In this document: positions 6,300-14,400 of the stretch, in pieces
Layout: every line of letters begins with the position of its first letter
Position numbering within the stretch: position 1 is the first letter of the stretch
Source: Bacillota bacterium
Lineage (GTDB): Bacteria > Bacillota > Clostridia > Acetivibrionales > JAMNXU01
Direction of reading: 5' to 3'
DNA length: 48,254 bases
NCBI GenBank assembly: GCA_023623175.1
Contig: JAMNXU010000005.1
Coordinates: 1-48,254, forward strand
Translations under genes and position numbers: made by a program
Notes under the pieces: generated by a model
What the model was told of the DNA's origin: nothing
The model's database searches: none
Seen by the model: the letters and a program-made list of their open reading frames with translations, nothing else

Positions 6300-6330
6300 A
6301 TGACTTCCTAAAATGGGAAGTCATTTTTTG
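6300..6330 (+). terminator. strong rightward terminator with no rightward gene before it
   Basis: ATGACTTCC (6300-6308) pairs perfectly with GGAAGTCAT (6316-6324) and is followed by TTTTTT on the + strand. On the other strand no T run follows, so it is directional. It implies transcription entering from the hairpin array. Confidence 0.75.
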
Positions 6331-6331
6331 T

Positions 6332-6598
6332 TTAGTTATAGATATATACACTATCGCCTATTGGTAACTGCTCTGTGTCAATCTGTACTATTTGCAGTTT
6401 TCTATGTAGTCCTGATTGTTCGTTATACTCCTGCAACATTTCAAATACTTTTTCTGCATTTTGTTTTGAAGCATAAAACCTAGTACCAATTAATCCAGTG
6501 TATGTAGTATACAACCATTGATTTTTTCCTTCATCCAATAGCTGAAAGGAATAATCCGAAAGAAAATTGCCCGTTTCCTTGTCGTAAATAGCATACAT
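6332..6598 (-). CDS. small hypothetical protein (88 aa)
   Basis: The ORF begins MYAIYDKETGNF and ends GDSVYIYN. It has a mixed alpha/beta composition with many aromatic residues and a helix around ASKQNAEKVFEMLQEY. An AAGGGAG site precedes the ATG at good spacing. It is the last gene of the AT-rich element before the cotJC junction and shares the element's base composition. No family is recognised; similar small proteins are frequent in phage and ICE accessory regions. Its stop codon lies right beside the rightward terminator at 6300-6330. Confidence 0.6.
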   Translation of the reverse strand: MYAIYDKETGNFLSDYSFQLLDEGKNQWLYTTYTGLIGTRFYASKQNAEKVFEMLQEYNEQSGLHRKLQIVQIDTEQLPIGDSVYIYN

Positions 6599-6779
6599 AA
6601 AACCATCTCCCTTTAGTTTTTTTCTTTAGTTTAACCTATTTTTTCTCATTTGTCAAGAAATTTGCTTAAAATTTTTGATTATATTAAATTATCTCTTGTT
6701 TTCTCTTAATTTTATATTAATACTTTGTTTTTTATGTTGTAGATTTTACAAAACAAATAGGATATATTGATAATAAAAA

Positions 6780-7223
6780 ATGTGCATTTTTGATAACGAT
6801 ATAGGCACTGAAGAACTCGCCCATCTTGAGATGGTCGGAACAATGGTATATCAGCTTACAAAGGGCGTGCCTGCGAAAGTTCTTGAAAAAGAAGGCCTCG
6901 GAAGCTATTACGCAGACCATGACCACGCCGTGTATCCTATAAGCGCTGCGGGCAATCCGTTTACAGCTGCATATATACAGTCAAAGGGCGACGTTATCGC
7001 AGACCTTCATGAAGACCTTGCCGCTGAGCAAAAAGCAAGAGCCACTTATGAAAACCTCATCGCTCTTGCCGACGACCCCGATGTGATAGAACCTTTGCGT
7101 TTCCTCAGGGCGAGGGAAATCGTGCACTTCCAGCGCTTCGGCGAAGCCCTGCGGCTCGTGCAGGAAAAATATGCCCAAAAGCCTTTCTTCGTTAAAAAAC
7201 CTGAATCAATGATGAAAAGGTAG
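6780..7223 (+). pseudogene. cotJC: 5'-truncated cotJC (spore-coat manganese catalase), interrupted by the element
   Basis: From codon GAT at 6798 (DIGTEELAHLEMVGTMVY) to the stop the sequence is a clear CotJC/Mn-catalase family protein. It has the TEELAHLEM metal-ligand motif, FTAAYIQSKGD, IADLHEDLAAEQKARATYE and REIVHFQRFGEAL. Full-length CotJC is about 190 residues; roughly the first 60, including the first metal-binding helix and the native start, are missing. The ATG at 6780 lies in element DNA and lacks a real ribosome-binding site, so it is fortuitous. Base composition changes sharply at about 6790. The 5' part should lie left of the window if the element is an insertion. CotJC is an inner spore-coat protein in B. 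subtilis; here it could be restored by excision. Confidence 0.8.
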
Positions 7224-7262
7224 GACTGGCAGTCCCTGCTTCCAACGGAACCGGCAGATTCT

Positions 7263-7307
7263 AAGGGATGGTCTTTTTTTTGAAGTAAATTGAGAAAACC
7301 ATCCCTT
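7263..7307. repeat. interspersed palindrome (family copy 1)
   Basis: AAGGGATGGT (7263-7272) and ACCATCCCTT (7298-7307) form a 10-bp stem around a T/A-rich loop, followed by TGTAGATT. It lies between the end of cotJC and blaR1 and matches the layout of a second copy at 11122-11163, including the T run after the left arm and the TTTGTMGATT tail. It may also act as a terminator for cotJC. Confidence 0.6.
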
Positions 7308-7363
7308 TGTAGATTTTATCAAGTCCGGCCGTTAAAGCTCTATTACTAGTCGGTTCGACAATG

Positions 7364-9244
7364 TCAGTCTCGCAGCTGAAAAAACTCGCCGTTTTCATGA
7401 ACCGGCGAGTTTTTGTCATGTGCTCCGTTTCCCTGCAGATGACTCATGATTTCGCCCGGCGCAGGCAATGTATCGTCATATACCCATGTTCTGCCATAGT
7501 CCGATGTGGTATACCGTATCGTGATCTCTCTGCCCTGTTCATTATCGCGCAGAACGACCGGAAGCACACCGTCAGCACCATGGAAGGAAGGGGAATACGG
7601 GGTTGCATATGAGAATTTGTAAGATTCGGGTATGGAAATGTCACACTTTTCCCATGTTTTTCCGCCATCCTCAGTGCGGTAAACAACAGGATTTATTTCA
7701 TTTACGTAACGGAAGCAAATAAATCCGATCTTGTTATTTGCAAAGCCGGCACCAGTGATAACATGATCATAGATTTTGTTGACGTTGCCTGTTTCAGTCC
7801 ATGTTTTACCTCCGTCCGCTGTCAGATAAATATAATGGTACTGATGCCCGGTCGAAACCGAACCGCCGAGGACAAGCCAGCCATCTTTGCGCGTTGTAAA
7901 TCCAATAAATTTTGTGTTAAAAACCTCATTCTTTGTTTCTGCACCCTCAACAGGATATGCGTTCCAGGTCTGCCCCATATCATCGCTGACAAATACTTCA
8001 ACCTTTCGCGGGTCATTCAGGCTGTTATACGCAACAGCGGTTTTTTCCCTTGAAATATAAATGCCCGTTTGGTCATGAGCCGCCTGGTCGCCCGGATCAA
8101 TCGTCAGAGGCACTTCTGCCGACACCGCTCCCCTGTTATAAGAAATCACCATCTTGCCATTGGTAAATGCATATGAGTTCCCGCTGTCAAGCAGCGAAAT
8201 ATTATCTATCAACTCTTCGCTTGCTGTCTTGTTGTTTCGACAGGCGACAAACAACCCTGAAAAAACTGTAATAAGCACAACCGAGCACAGCAAAACAATA
8301 CTACTACGTTTTTTACTCATATCCAATATATTGATAAGTCGCTCCTTCATTACCTTTTTACTGCCATAAGAAAATGTGGAGAAAACAGTTTTCCTGGTAT
8401 GTTCCCGTCGCATTGCCGACAGTATAACTTCACTGTACTGCTCCCTGAACCTGATGTCGGTATTTTTTACAACTTCTTCATCGCATGAAATTTCTATATC
8501 CTTGTTTGCTTCATATACCATAAGATACACCAGCGGATTAAACCAGTGGACAGCGTTGGCATACATCAAAAACAGCTTATACCAGATATCATGACGCTTA
8601 TAGTGAATTAACTCGTGTTTCAGGATAACTTCCAAATCGTCAGTGCAAAAATCCTCATGGGGAAGAAGAATCATCGGTCTGCGAACTCCCATCATCATGG
8701 GACTGGATATTTTTTTACAGGTCATTACCTCAATACTTTTCTTAATACCCATATCTTCAAGTAACTGATCCCGTATTTCGATTATTCTCTTGTTGCGAAC
8801 GGGTATACTCCAACGCAAAACGGATTTTATGAAGAGAGCATAGCTGATATATTGACAGGAGATAAAAATAATGATGCCGGCAAGCCATAGGATCGAAATG
8901 ATTTGCCCTAAGCTTATGGCGGTATGCTGCGTTACTGCCCCGGTGTTTTCTGCAAAATTTGCGTCTGCGTCTGTATTTGACCGGATAACTGCCTCGGAAG
9001 GGGAAATTGCCGGAGCTGGAGTGAACATAGTCTGCATTGCACGTGATTCAATGACTAAGGGTGGATCTGGCAGAGTAAAATTAACAGGAATAACCAGTCG
9101 GACGGCAAGAATAATCCATAAAAAGTATCGCCACTTTGCGGTATATTTCTTATTAAGCAATGGAGAAATCAGGAGCAAAACGGCGATTATGACAGATGTG
9201 GTAAGTGTAATCTCAATGATATTGCGAAATAAAGCTTCAATCAT
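7364..9244 (-). CDS. BlaR1/MecR1-family membrane metallopeptidase with Asp-box beta-propeller sensor
   Basis: This 626-residue protein is a zinc metallopeptidase-type signal transducer of family M56. There are transmembrane segments at about 8-30, 38-55, 112-138 and 315-335, and the HELIHYKRHD catalytic motif (HExxH at 210-214) with the downstream EISCDEE ligand region. In BlaR1 the extracellular C-terminus is a penicillin-binding domain. Here residues about 345-600 instead contain Asp-box repeats (SDDMGQTW, TADGGKTW, TEDGGKTW, TSDYGRTW), predicting a sialidase/YCF48-like beta-propeller. It overlaps the BlaI-like repressor gene by 8 bases, so it presumably cleaves or triggers loss of that repressor on sensing an unknown ligand. 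The last residues run through a terminator hairpin. Confidence 0.85.
   Translation of the reverse strand: MIEALFRNIIEITLTTSVIIAVLLLISPLLNKKYTAKWRYFLWIILAVRLVIPVNFTLPDPPLVIESRAMQTMFTPAPAISPSEAVIRSNTDADANFAENTGAVTQHTAISLGQIISILWLAGIIIFISCQYISYALFIKSVLRWSIPVRNKRIIEIRDQLLEDMGIKKSIEVMTCKKISSPMMMGVRRPMILLPHEDFCTDDLEVILKHELIHYKRHDIWYKLFLMYANAVHWFNPLVYLMVYEANKDIEISCDEEVVKNTDIRFREQYSEVILSAMRREHTRKTVFSTFSYGSKKVMKERLINILDMSKKRSSIVLLCSVVLITVFSGLFVACRNNKTASEELIDNISLLDSGNSYAFTNGKMVISYNRGAVSAEVPLTIDPGDQAAHDQTGIYISREKTAVAYNSLNDPRKVEVFVSDDMGQTWNAYPVEGAETKNEVFNTKFIGFTTRKDGWLVLGGSVSTGHQYHYIYLTADGGKTWTETGNVNKIYDHVITGAGFANNKIGFICFRYVNEINPVVYRTEDGGKTWEKCDISIPESYKFSYATPYSPSFHGADGVLPVVLRDNEQGREITIRYTTSDYGRTWVYDDTLPAPGEIMSHLQGNGAHDKNSPVHENGEFFQLRD
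7383..7416. terminator. bidirectional terminator-like hairpin inside the end of the BlaR1-like gene
   Basis: AACTCGCCG (7383-7391) pairs with CGGCGAGTT (7403-7411), with A/T tracts on both flanks. It lies inside the last 20 codons of the leftward gene, before its stop at 7364. This suggests either that the coding frame now runs through a terminator after loss of an older stop codon, or that the site mainly serves rightward cotJC transcription. Confidence 0.65.
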
Positions 9245-9632
9245 TTTTTCTCCCTTCCCTGGCTTTATCTAAAAACTCCTGGAGTTCAGAGATCTCGTCA
9301 TCGCTTAAGGCGTTATTTTTATAAAGTGCGGCGACAAAGGTTTTAAGCGAACCTCTGTAAAGCTTTTCAAGAAAATATTTGCTTTCGCTTGCCAAATAGT
9401 CTTCTTCCTTTGCAGCGGCAGAATAAATATTCATTTTGCCCTGTCTCTCACAGGTCACAAAACCTTTTTCAATGAGACGGGAAAGGAAGGTCAGTACCGT
9501 TGTAGGTGCCAGATTCTTTTTCTCCCTCAGGCGCTCTTCAATGTAGGCTCTTGAAACGGGCTTGCCTGCCTCCCATATCACAAGCATTATATCAAGCTCC
9601 GAATCCGGCAATCTTTTTATCTTCTTATTCAT
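9237..9632 (-). CDS. BlaI/MecI/CopY-family transcriptional repressor
   Basis: This 131-residue protein has the BlaI winged helix: LPDSELDIMLVIWEAGKPVS, then APTTVLTFLSRLIEKGFVTCE with a short wing, and a C-terminal dimerisation helix region (YFLEKLYRGSLKTFVAAL). The ATG follows an AAGGAG site. It is the first gene of a two-gene operon with the M56 sensor. Two TAC/GTA dyads overlap its promoter (9645-9674), so autorepression is likely. Members of this family control beta-lactamases or other regulons; no resistance gene adjoins it, so the regulon is unknown. Confidence 0.9.
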   Translation of the reverse strand: MNKKIKRLPDSELDIMLVIWEAGKPVSRAYIEERLREKKNLAPTTVLTFLSRLIEKGFVTCERQGKMNIYSAAAKEEDYLASESKYFLEKLYRGSLKTFVAALYKNNALSDDEISELQEFLDKAREGRKND

Positions 9633-9644
9633 GCCAGTTCTCCT

Positions 9645-9697
9645 TCTACAAACGAAGTAGCTAATAACATTCTACACTTGAAGAAGATAATTGTCAA
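9645..9697 (-). promoter_or_regulatory. promoter and likely BlaI operators
   Basis: On the leftward strand TTGACA (9692-9697) and TAGAAT (9669-9674) are separated by 17 bases, a near-consensus sigma-A promoter. CTACAAACGAAGTAG (9646-9660 region) and GTAG-N11-CTAC dyads lie on and just downstream of the -10 box, where BlaI-type repressors bind. Confidence 0.75.
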
Positions 9698-9847
9698 CAT
9701 TTACTAAGTACATTTTGTGACACCTACTTTTGCAGTGTCACCACCAGGCTCCTGATGCCCTATTTTTAGCCCTTCTCCTTTATGGTGAAATATATCCATT
9801 TGATTATTTGAAAGATACGGAATAAGCGACAGCTGAATACAGGAACA

Positions 9848-9905
9848 GGGACACGGGGACGGTTCTCCTGTCCCAGCCGGGACACGGGGACGGTTCTCCT
9901 GTCCC
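9848..9905. repeat. two tandem GGGACACGGGGACGGTTCTC palindromic repeats
   Basis: Two nearly identical 27-bp units (9848-9874 and 9879-9905) begin GGGACACGGGG and end CTCCTGTCCC, so each can fold on itself. The same family occurs inverted at 11361-11460 and as a half copy at 43005-43020. It is an interspersed REP-like family. The surrounding gap 9698-10030 holds no convincing gene. Confidence 0.8.
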
Positions 9906-10030
9906 ATTCCCCTGAACAGGCGATTTTATTTTTCCTCCAGACATAAAAATATCCTGCCTGTGTTCCGCAGGAACAGGAGAACTGTATCTGTATACCACAA
10001 CCAGCCGGAAAAATGAAAATTATCCCGCAT

Positions 10031-10822
10031 TTAAACAAGACGCGCTCTTTGTTCTGAATTTTTGCGATATTCTGCCGGGGAAACGCCAACCTTTTCCCTG
10101 AATAATTTTGCATAATAGCCGTTATAATTCATATTGCAGGCAGAAAAAGCCTGCGCAATGGAAAGATTGGTGTCAAGAAGCTTCTCCTTCAGAATGTTTA
10201 TTTTATAGTTAATATAATATTCATGGGGAGTTGTTCCCGTATGTTTCTTGAAAAGCTTCAGGAACTGTGCTTTGCTGAGACATGCCGCCCGGGCTGTTTT
10301 GCTCAGGCTGAACGGTTCATTCCAATTGTTTTCTATGTATTGCCTGGCCCGTGTAATTTCTTCCCTTCCCTGGTATATTTTTTTAATAATAGAAACAGCG
10401 ACAAAATATTCTATTTCCCCGGAATAACCAAAAATAGGAAAACATGTAATGTCACAGCTAATCGTCTGAATGTCACGATCTATCGTCTTATGATAATATA
10501 TCAGGTCCTGATAGGAAGTGTTAAAGTCGACAAGATGTACGGTTTTGCCCTTCAAAACCTGTCTTACCTGGTCTGTAAATCCAAGATTGCGTACAATGGG
10601 ATCCTCGAAAACATTATATTTGTCTACATGGGACTCTATGCTTCTGATGCCTATCGTTTCCAGAGCAGCCCTGTTAATCAGCCGCACTGTCCCATCCGGG
10701 GTAAATACCTGTATCGGATAGGGAAAAAACTCAATTACTTTAGCCAGAAGTTCCTTATCTTCAAAAAGCGGTTGAAGCGCACCCCGTATATACTTGTGTA
10801 CCCCCTGTTCCTGGACAGACAT
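10031..10822 (-). CDS. PAS-domain AraC-family transcriptional regulator
   Basis: The protein (263 residues from the chosen start) has an N-terminal PAS fold (about 25-140; FFPYPIQVFTPDGTVRLINRAA) and a C-terminal AraC double helix-turn-helix (about 155-255). The latter includes FSLSKTARAACLSKAQFLKLF, GTTPHEYYINYKI and the closing GYYAKLFREKVGVSPAEYRK signature. I chose the ATG at 10822, 8 bases after an AGGGTGGGG site, over an in-frame GTG 12 bases upstream. It is a single leftward gene flanked by long intergenic regions with REP-like repeats. The PAS ligand and targets are unknown. Confidence 0.85.
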   Translation of the reverse strand: MSVQEQGVHKYIRGALQPLFEDKELLAKVIEFFPYPIQVFTPDGTVRLINRAALETIGIRSIESHVDKYNVFEDPIVRNLGFTDQVRQVLKGKTVHLVDFNTSYQDLIYYHKTIDRDIQTISCDITCFPIFGYSGEIEYFVAVSIIKKIYQGREEITRARQYIENNWNEPFSLSKTARAACLSKAQFLKLFKKHTGTTPHEYYINYKINILKEKLLDTNLSIAQAFSACNMNYNGYYAKLFREKVGVSPAEYRKNSEQRARLV

Positions 10823-11084
10823 GATTTCCCCCACCCTTAACAGAAGTCATATTCTTTCTCTTGCTGTTTTCTGCTTCCAAAATTGTTAGTGTTATTAACT
10901 ATATTATAAAATATTTTTATAAAAATACCATCATACCAAAGAACGAAATATTTGGGACCGTTCGGGAAAAGTAAATTTTTGATATGCCTGCTCTGATAAA
11001 TACCCGGAAATATTGAAACTGCCTTGGGAAATACGATGGGACAAAGCAATTCCGTATTTTTAAAATACCAATGAAACAAAGAAA

Positions 11085-11108
11085 CCAGATCAATGGTCCT
11101 ATCTGGTC
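11085..11108. other. hairpin in the 10.84-11.46 kb intergenic region
   Basis: ACCAGAT and ATCTGGT form a 7-bp stem around a 10-nt loop. The rest of this 640-base gap holds AT-rich DNA, the palindrome at 11122-11163 and the REP-like cluster at 11361-11460; no convincing gene was found on either strand. Confidence 0.35.
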
Positions 11109-11121
11109 CCATGAAAATTTT

Positions 11122-11163
11122 AAAGGGACGGTCTCTTTTTTAAAGAATAAGATCCGTCCCTTT
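11122..11163. repeat. interspersed palindrome (family copy 2)
   Basis: AAAGGGACGG (11122-11131) and CCGTCCCTTT (11154-11163) form a perfect 10-bp stem. The left arm is followed by TCTCTTTTTT and the right arm by GTCGATTC, as in copy 1 at 7263-7307. Three of the arm positions differ between copies in compensating pairs (for example GGATGG/CCATCC versus GGACGG/CCGTCC), so pairing is conserved. Confidence 0.6.
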
Positions 11164-11360
11164 GTCGATTCTTTTCTTTGGGAAATTAAATATGTCCTGC
11201 TTGTACCTATCCGTATTCCTGCCGGTATCTATCCGTATTTATGTTATGACAGGCTAACATCTTTCTTTATCGCCGGTTCAACAGAACATCCTCCATCACG
11301 CTCCCTGCCGCTGCTGGAACGGGCAAACCGTCTCTTTGTACAGTCGTACAAGTTATAGTT

Positions 11361-11460
11361 GGGACAAGAGAACCGTCCCCGTGTCCCGGGCTGGGACAAG
11401 AGAACCGTCCCCGTGTCCCGGCTGCCCATGTCCCGGGCTGGGACAGGAGCGCCGTCCCGG
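11361..11460. repeat. cluster of two full and one partial GGGACAAGAGAACCGTCCCC repeats
   Basis: Units at 11361-11387 and 11393-11419 read GGGACAAGAGAACCGTCCCC then GTGTCCC, the inverse of the 9848-9905 units; a variant (GGGACAGGAGCGCCGTCCC) sits at 11440-11458. The cluster lies within 6 bases of the stop codon of the giant SLH gene and may also end its transcript. Confidence 0.8.
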
Positions 11461-11465
11461 CATCC

Positions 11466-14400
11466 TCATCTCGAAAGCAGGTTGTATATCACCTGGGCCA
11501 TTTCTGCCCGCGTGGATGTTGCCAGCGGATTCAGTCTATCTCCGCTGCCCTTTATGATCCCTGCTTCAGCCAGGTAGGACATTGCATCTTTGGCCCATGG
11601 AGCAATGCTGTCCGCATCAGCAAAGGATGACAGCAGTCTGCCGCCTTTTGCTTCGGGTAACATCCCGATTACCCTGAGGGCATTGTACAGAAGCGTGAAC
11701 ATCTCCTGGCGCGTTATTGCCTTATTCGGCTCAAACATGTTGTTCCCTACGCCCCTCGATATCCCAAGGCGCTTTGCCGCTGCCAGGTACCCGGTATAAT
11801 AGGTGTTGCCCGCATCGGCAAAATTATCCGTCGGATTTGTGTCTGACGCTATTCCATATGCCCTCATCAGTATGACTATGAATTCCCCGCGCGTCAGCTT
11901 CGCATCAGGGCTGTATTTTCCGCCGCCGGTACCCGTGGTTATGCCGCGGGCTGCTATGAAGTCCACTGCCTTGCTGTACCACGCATTTGCCGGCACATCA
12001 CTGAAAGTCACCTTGTTATATGCCACTGCAAAGTTGCTGAAGTGCGTTGTGGTGAATGTTACGGTGCCCGTTGCTGCGTCATACCTTCCGTTGTTCACCG
12101 TTATCACTTTGCCTGCTCCGTCAATATACCAGACGACTATGCTTTCAGGGTTCGCAAGCTCCTCTGCCGTGGGAGTATAGAGTATGCTGACTGTTACGGG
12201 CGCGTTCGGGTTGTTCCATTCAACCCTTGTTTCGTCTATGGAAAGGGTGAGCTGAATTACTGGCCTGTCACCTATTTTATCACTCACTTCCCCGGGAAGA
12301 GCGGACTTATCTGCGCGCCCTATGGTTATCTGCGCCCTTTCTCCCTGCAAAGCCGGGAGTCCTGCCAGCATATCGGCCGGAATAGTGATACTGCCTGCCT
12401 CGGTATGCATCGTCAGGCTGCTCCCGCCGCCGGGCTTCGTCAAGTCCGTTACGGGAATGCTTACGGAATAGCTGTCCACATCGGGTATGCCTGGAACCGT
12501 AATATTCGTTGCTCCCCTGACCTGTTCCAGGAAATCTGCTTCTATGGTCACAGCCCTGTTTTCCCTGTCAACCGCTGCCGGCACGGAAGTTTCCGTTCCG
12601 TCCTCCGTTTTTACAACCGCGTTATATGTTGCCTGCTCTTCTTCATCCGGTTCCTTTTCTCCCGGCTCTTCTTCCCCGGTTTCATCCTCGCCGGGCTCTT
12701 CACCGGATCCATCGTCTATATATGTCCACGTGGCCGTTACCGTTACATCAGCGGCAGGCATGACGAAATTCGTCACGGGACTTGCCTCGTCGGCAAATAT
12801 CACTCCGTCATCCGAGGTCCAGCCATCGAACCTGTGATCCGGGCGGCTGCCCGCGTCAATCGTAACCGTCTCGCCCTCGGCATATCTTCCTGCTCCGCTG
12901 TTTTCCGCATGGCTGCCATTCACTGTCACAGTATAGGTTTGGACGGGTATATCCTCATAAACGGCAGCAATTTCCACCACGCCTGCGGGCATCCGGAACC
13001 TCGTTACAGGTTCATAGGGATCTTCCAGCGTCACTGAGCCGCTTATAACCTGCCATTCCTTGAATCGCTTTCCTTCAGGCGCGGGATCAGCCGTAATTGT
13101 GATAACGGTCCCCTGTTCGTATGCGCCGCTTCCCGTGCCGTTGATTACCGTAACTGTATAGGTAACGACCGGAGGAACCGGCGTAGTGTCGTCTACGGGC
13201 TCGGGCTGGTCGGCCCTCGGAGCAGCTTTCACAGCTGCTTCTGCTCCCGCACCGATGAAATTTATCGCCCTTACCTTAAATGTATATTCCGTATCGTTGG
13301 TCAGTCCCGAAATCACAATGGTGGTGCCGGCATTTGCAGGTACCAGCATGACCATGCCATTAACGCTCACTTCATAATGGGTAATTTCACATCCCCCGTT
13401 GTTTTCAGGAGCAGACCAGGTTAATTTTACCTGTCCGTCTCCCGGTTCCGCAGCCAGGTTAAGAGGCGTGCCGGGCACGGTAACGGGATCGGTCTCGGGG
13501 CCGCGATCATAAACAAATATATCATACGTGTTGTTGCCGTCATGGGGAACCAGGTTTGAAGACAGCGAATCGTATACGATATACCGGCCGTCGTCACTGA
13601 TATCGTGGTCCATAGGAATAAAGTCTAAGCCGTCATTTTCCGAACCGTCATGGCAGTGGCTGATTCTTACCGTCGTACCCCTGATGAGATCACGGAGAAA
13701 TACATCATAGGCATAGTTGTTATCGTCCGGGACAAGATTGGTCGCTTCGGATGTAAAGACAACATACCTTCCGTTTGCACTTATGGAAGCAATACCGCTT
13801 TCACCGTCGCCCTGGACGCCTTCCGATGAAACGCTTACAAGCATCGTTTTCTTAAGCAGCCTGTCATAAACAAAAACATCCGTGCAAAAATTATTGTCAT
13901 TTTCAACTAAATTGGGATCCGATGATTCGAAAGCAATATATCTGCCATCCGCGCTGACTGCCGGATCTATTCCCTCGACCGGTGTTTCCGGATCGTCATG
14001 GCGCCGGCTGACCAGTTCGTAATTACCGGTTTCCATGTCATATAAATAGACATACATCAGATAGTCATTTCTAGCCTGGAATAAAGCATTTACAACTATA
14101 ATTTTTCCGTTGTCACTGATACTTACATTGCTGAACAATGGAATTGTACCGTCTACGGTCGGAGGATCAATTTTTACAGTGGTTGCGCTTACCCTGTCCC
14201 GTACAAAAACATACCCTGCAGAATCGTTTCCTTCTGCGCCCGTCAGGCTTTCCGCTGCGGAGTTGAACACTACATACCTGCCGTCACTGCTCATGCAGTT
14301 CCGCAAAGCGTACGAAAATCCGGCTGCTTTTTCGTCCGGTGCCACACTGATCAGTTCCAGCATGCCCGTTACCGTGTCATACAGGTAAACGTCTGCTTCT

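Noticed and set aside
6780..6797. ATG at 6780 as the genuine start of a short Mn-catalase
   Set aside because: It lies in element-type AT-rich DNA with no ribosome-binding site, and the protein would lack the first metal-binding helix. Truncation by insertion explains it better.
9704..10030. Small ORFs across the GGGACGG repeats
   Set aside because: All frames are created by the repeats themselves, lack ribosome-binding sites and show no protein-like composition.
12042..13037. 331-codon rightward open frame opposite the SLH gene
   Set aside because: The amino-acid sequence is rich in Cys, Arg and His with no domain pattern. It is the shadow of the SLH protein repeats.
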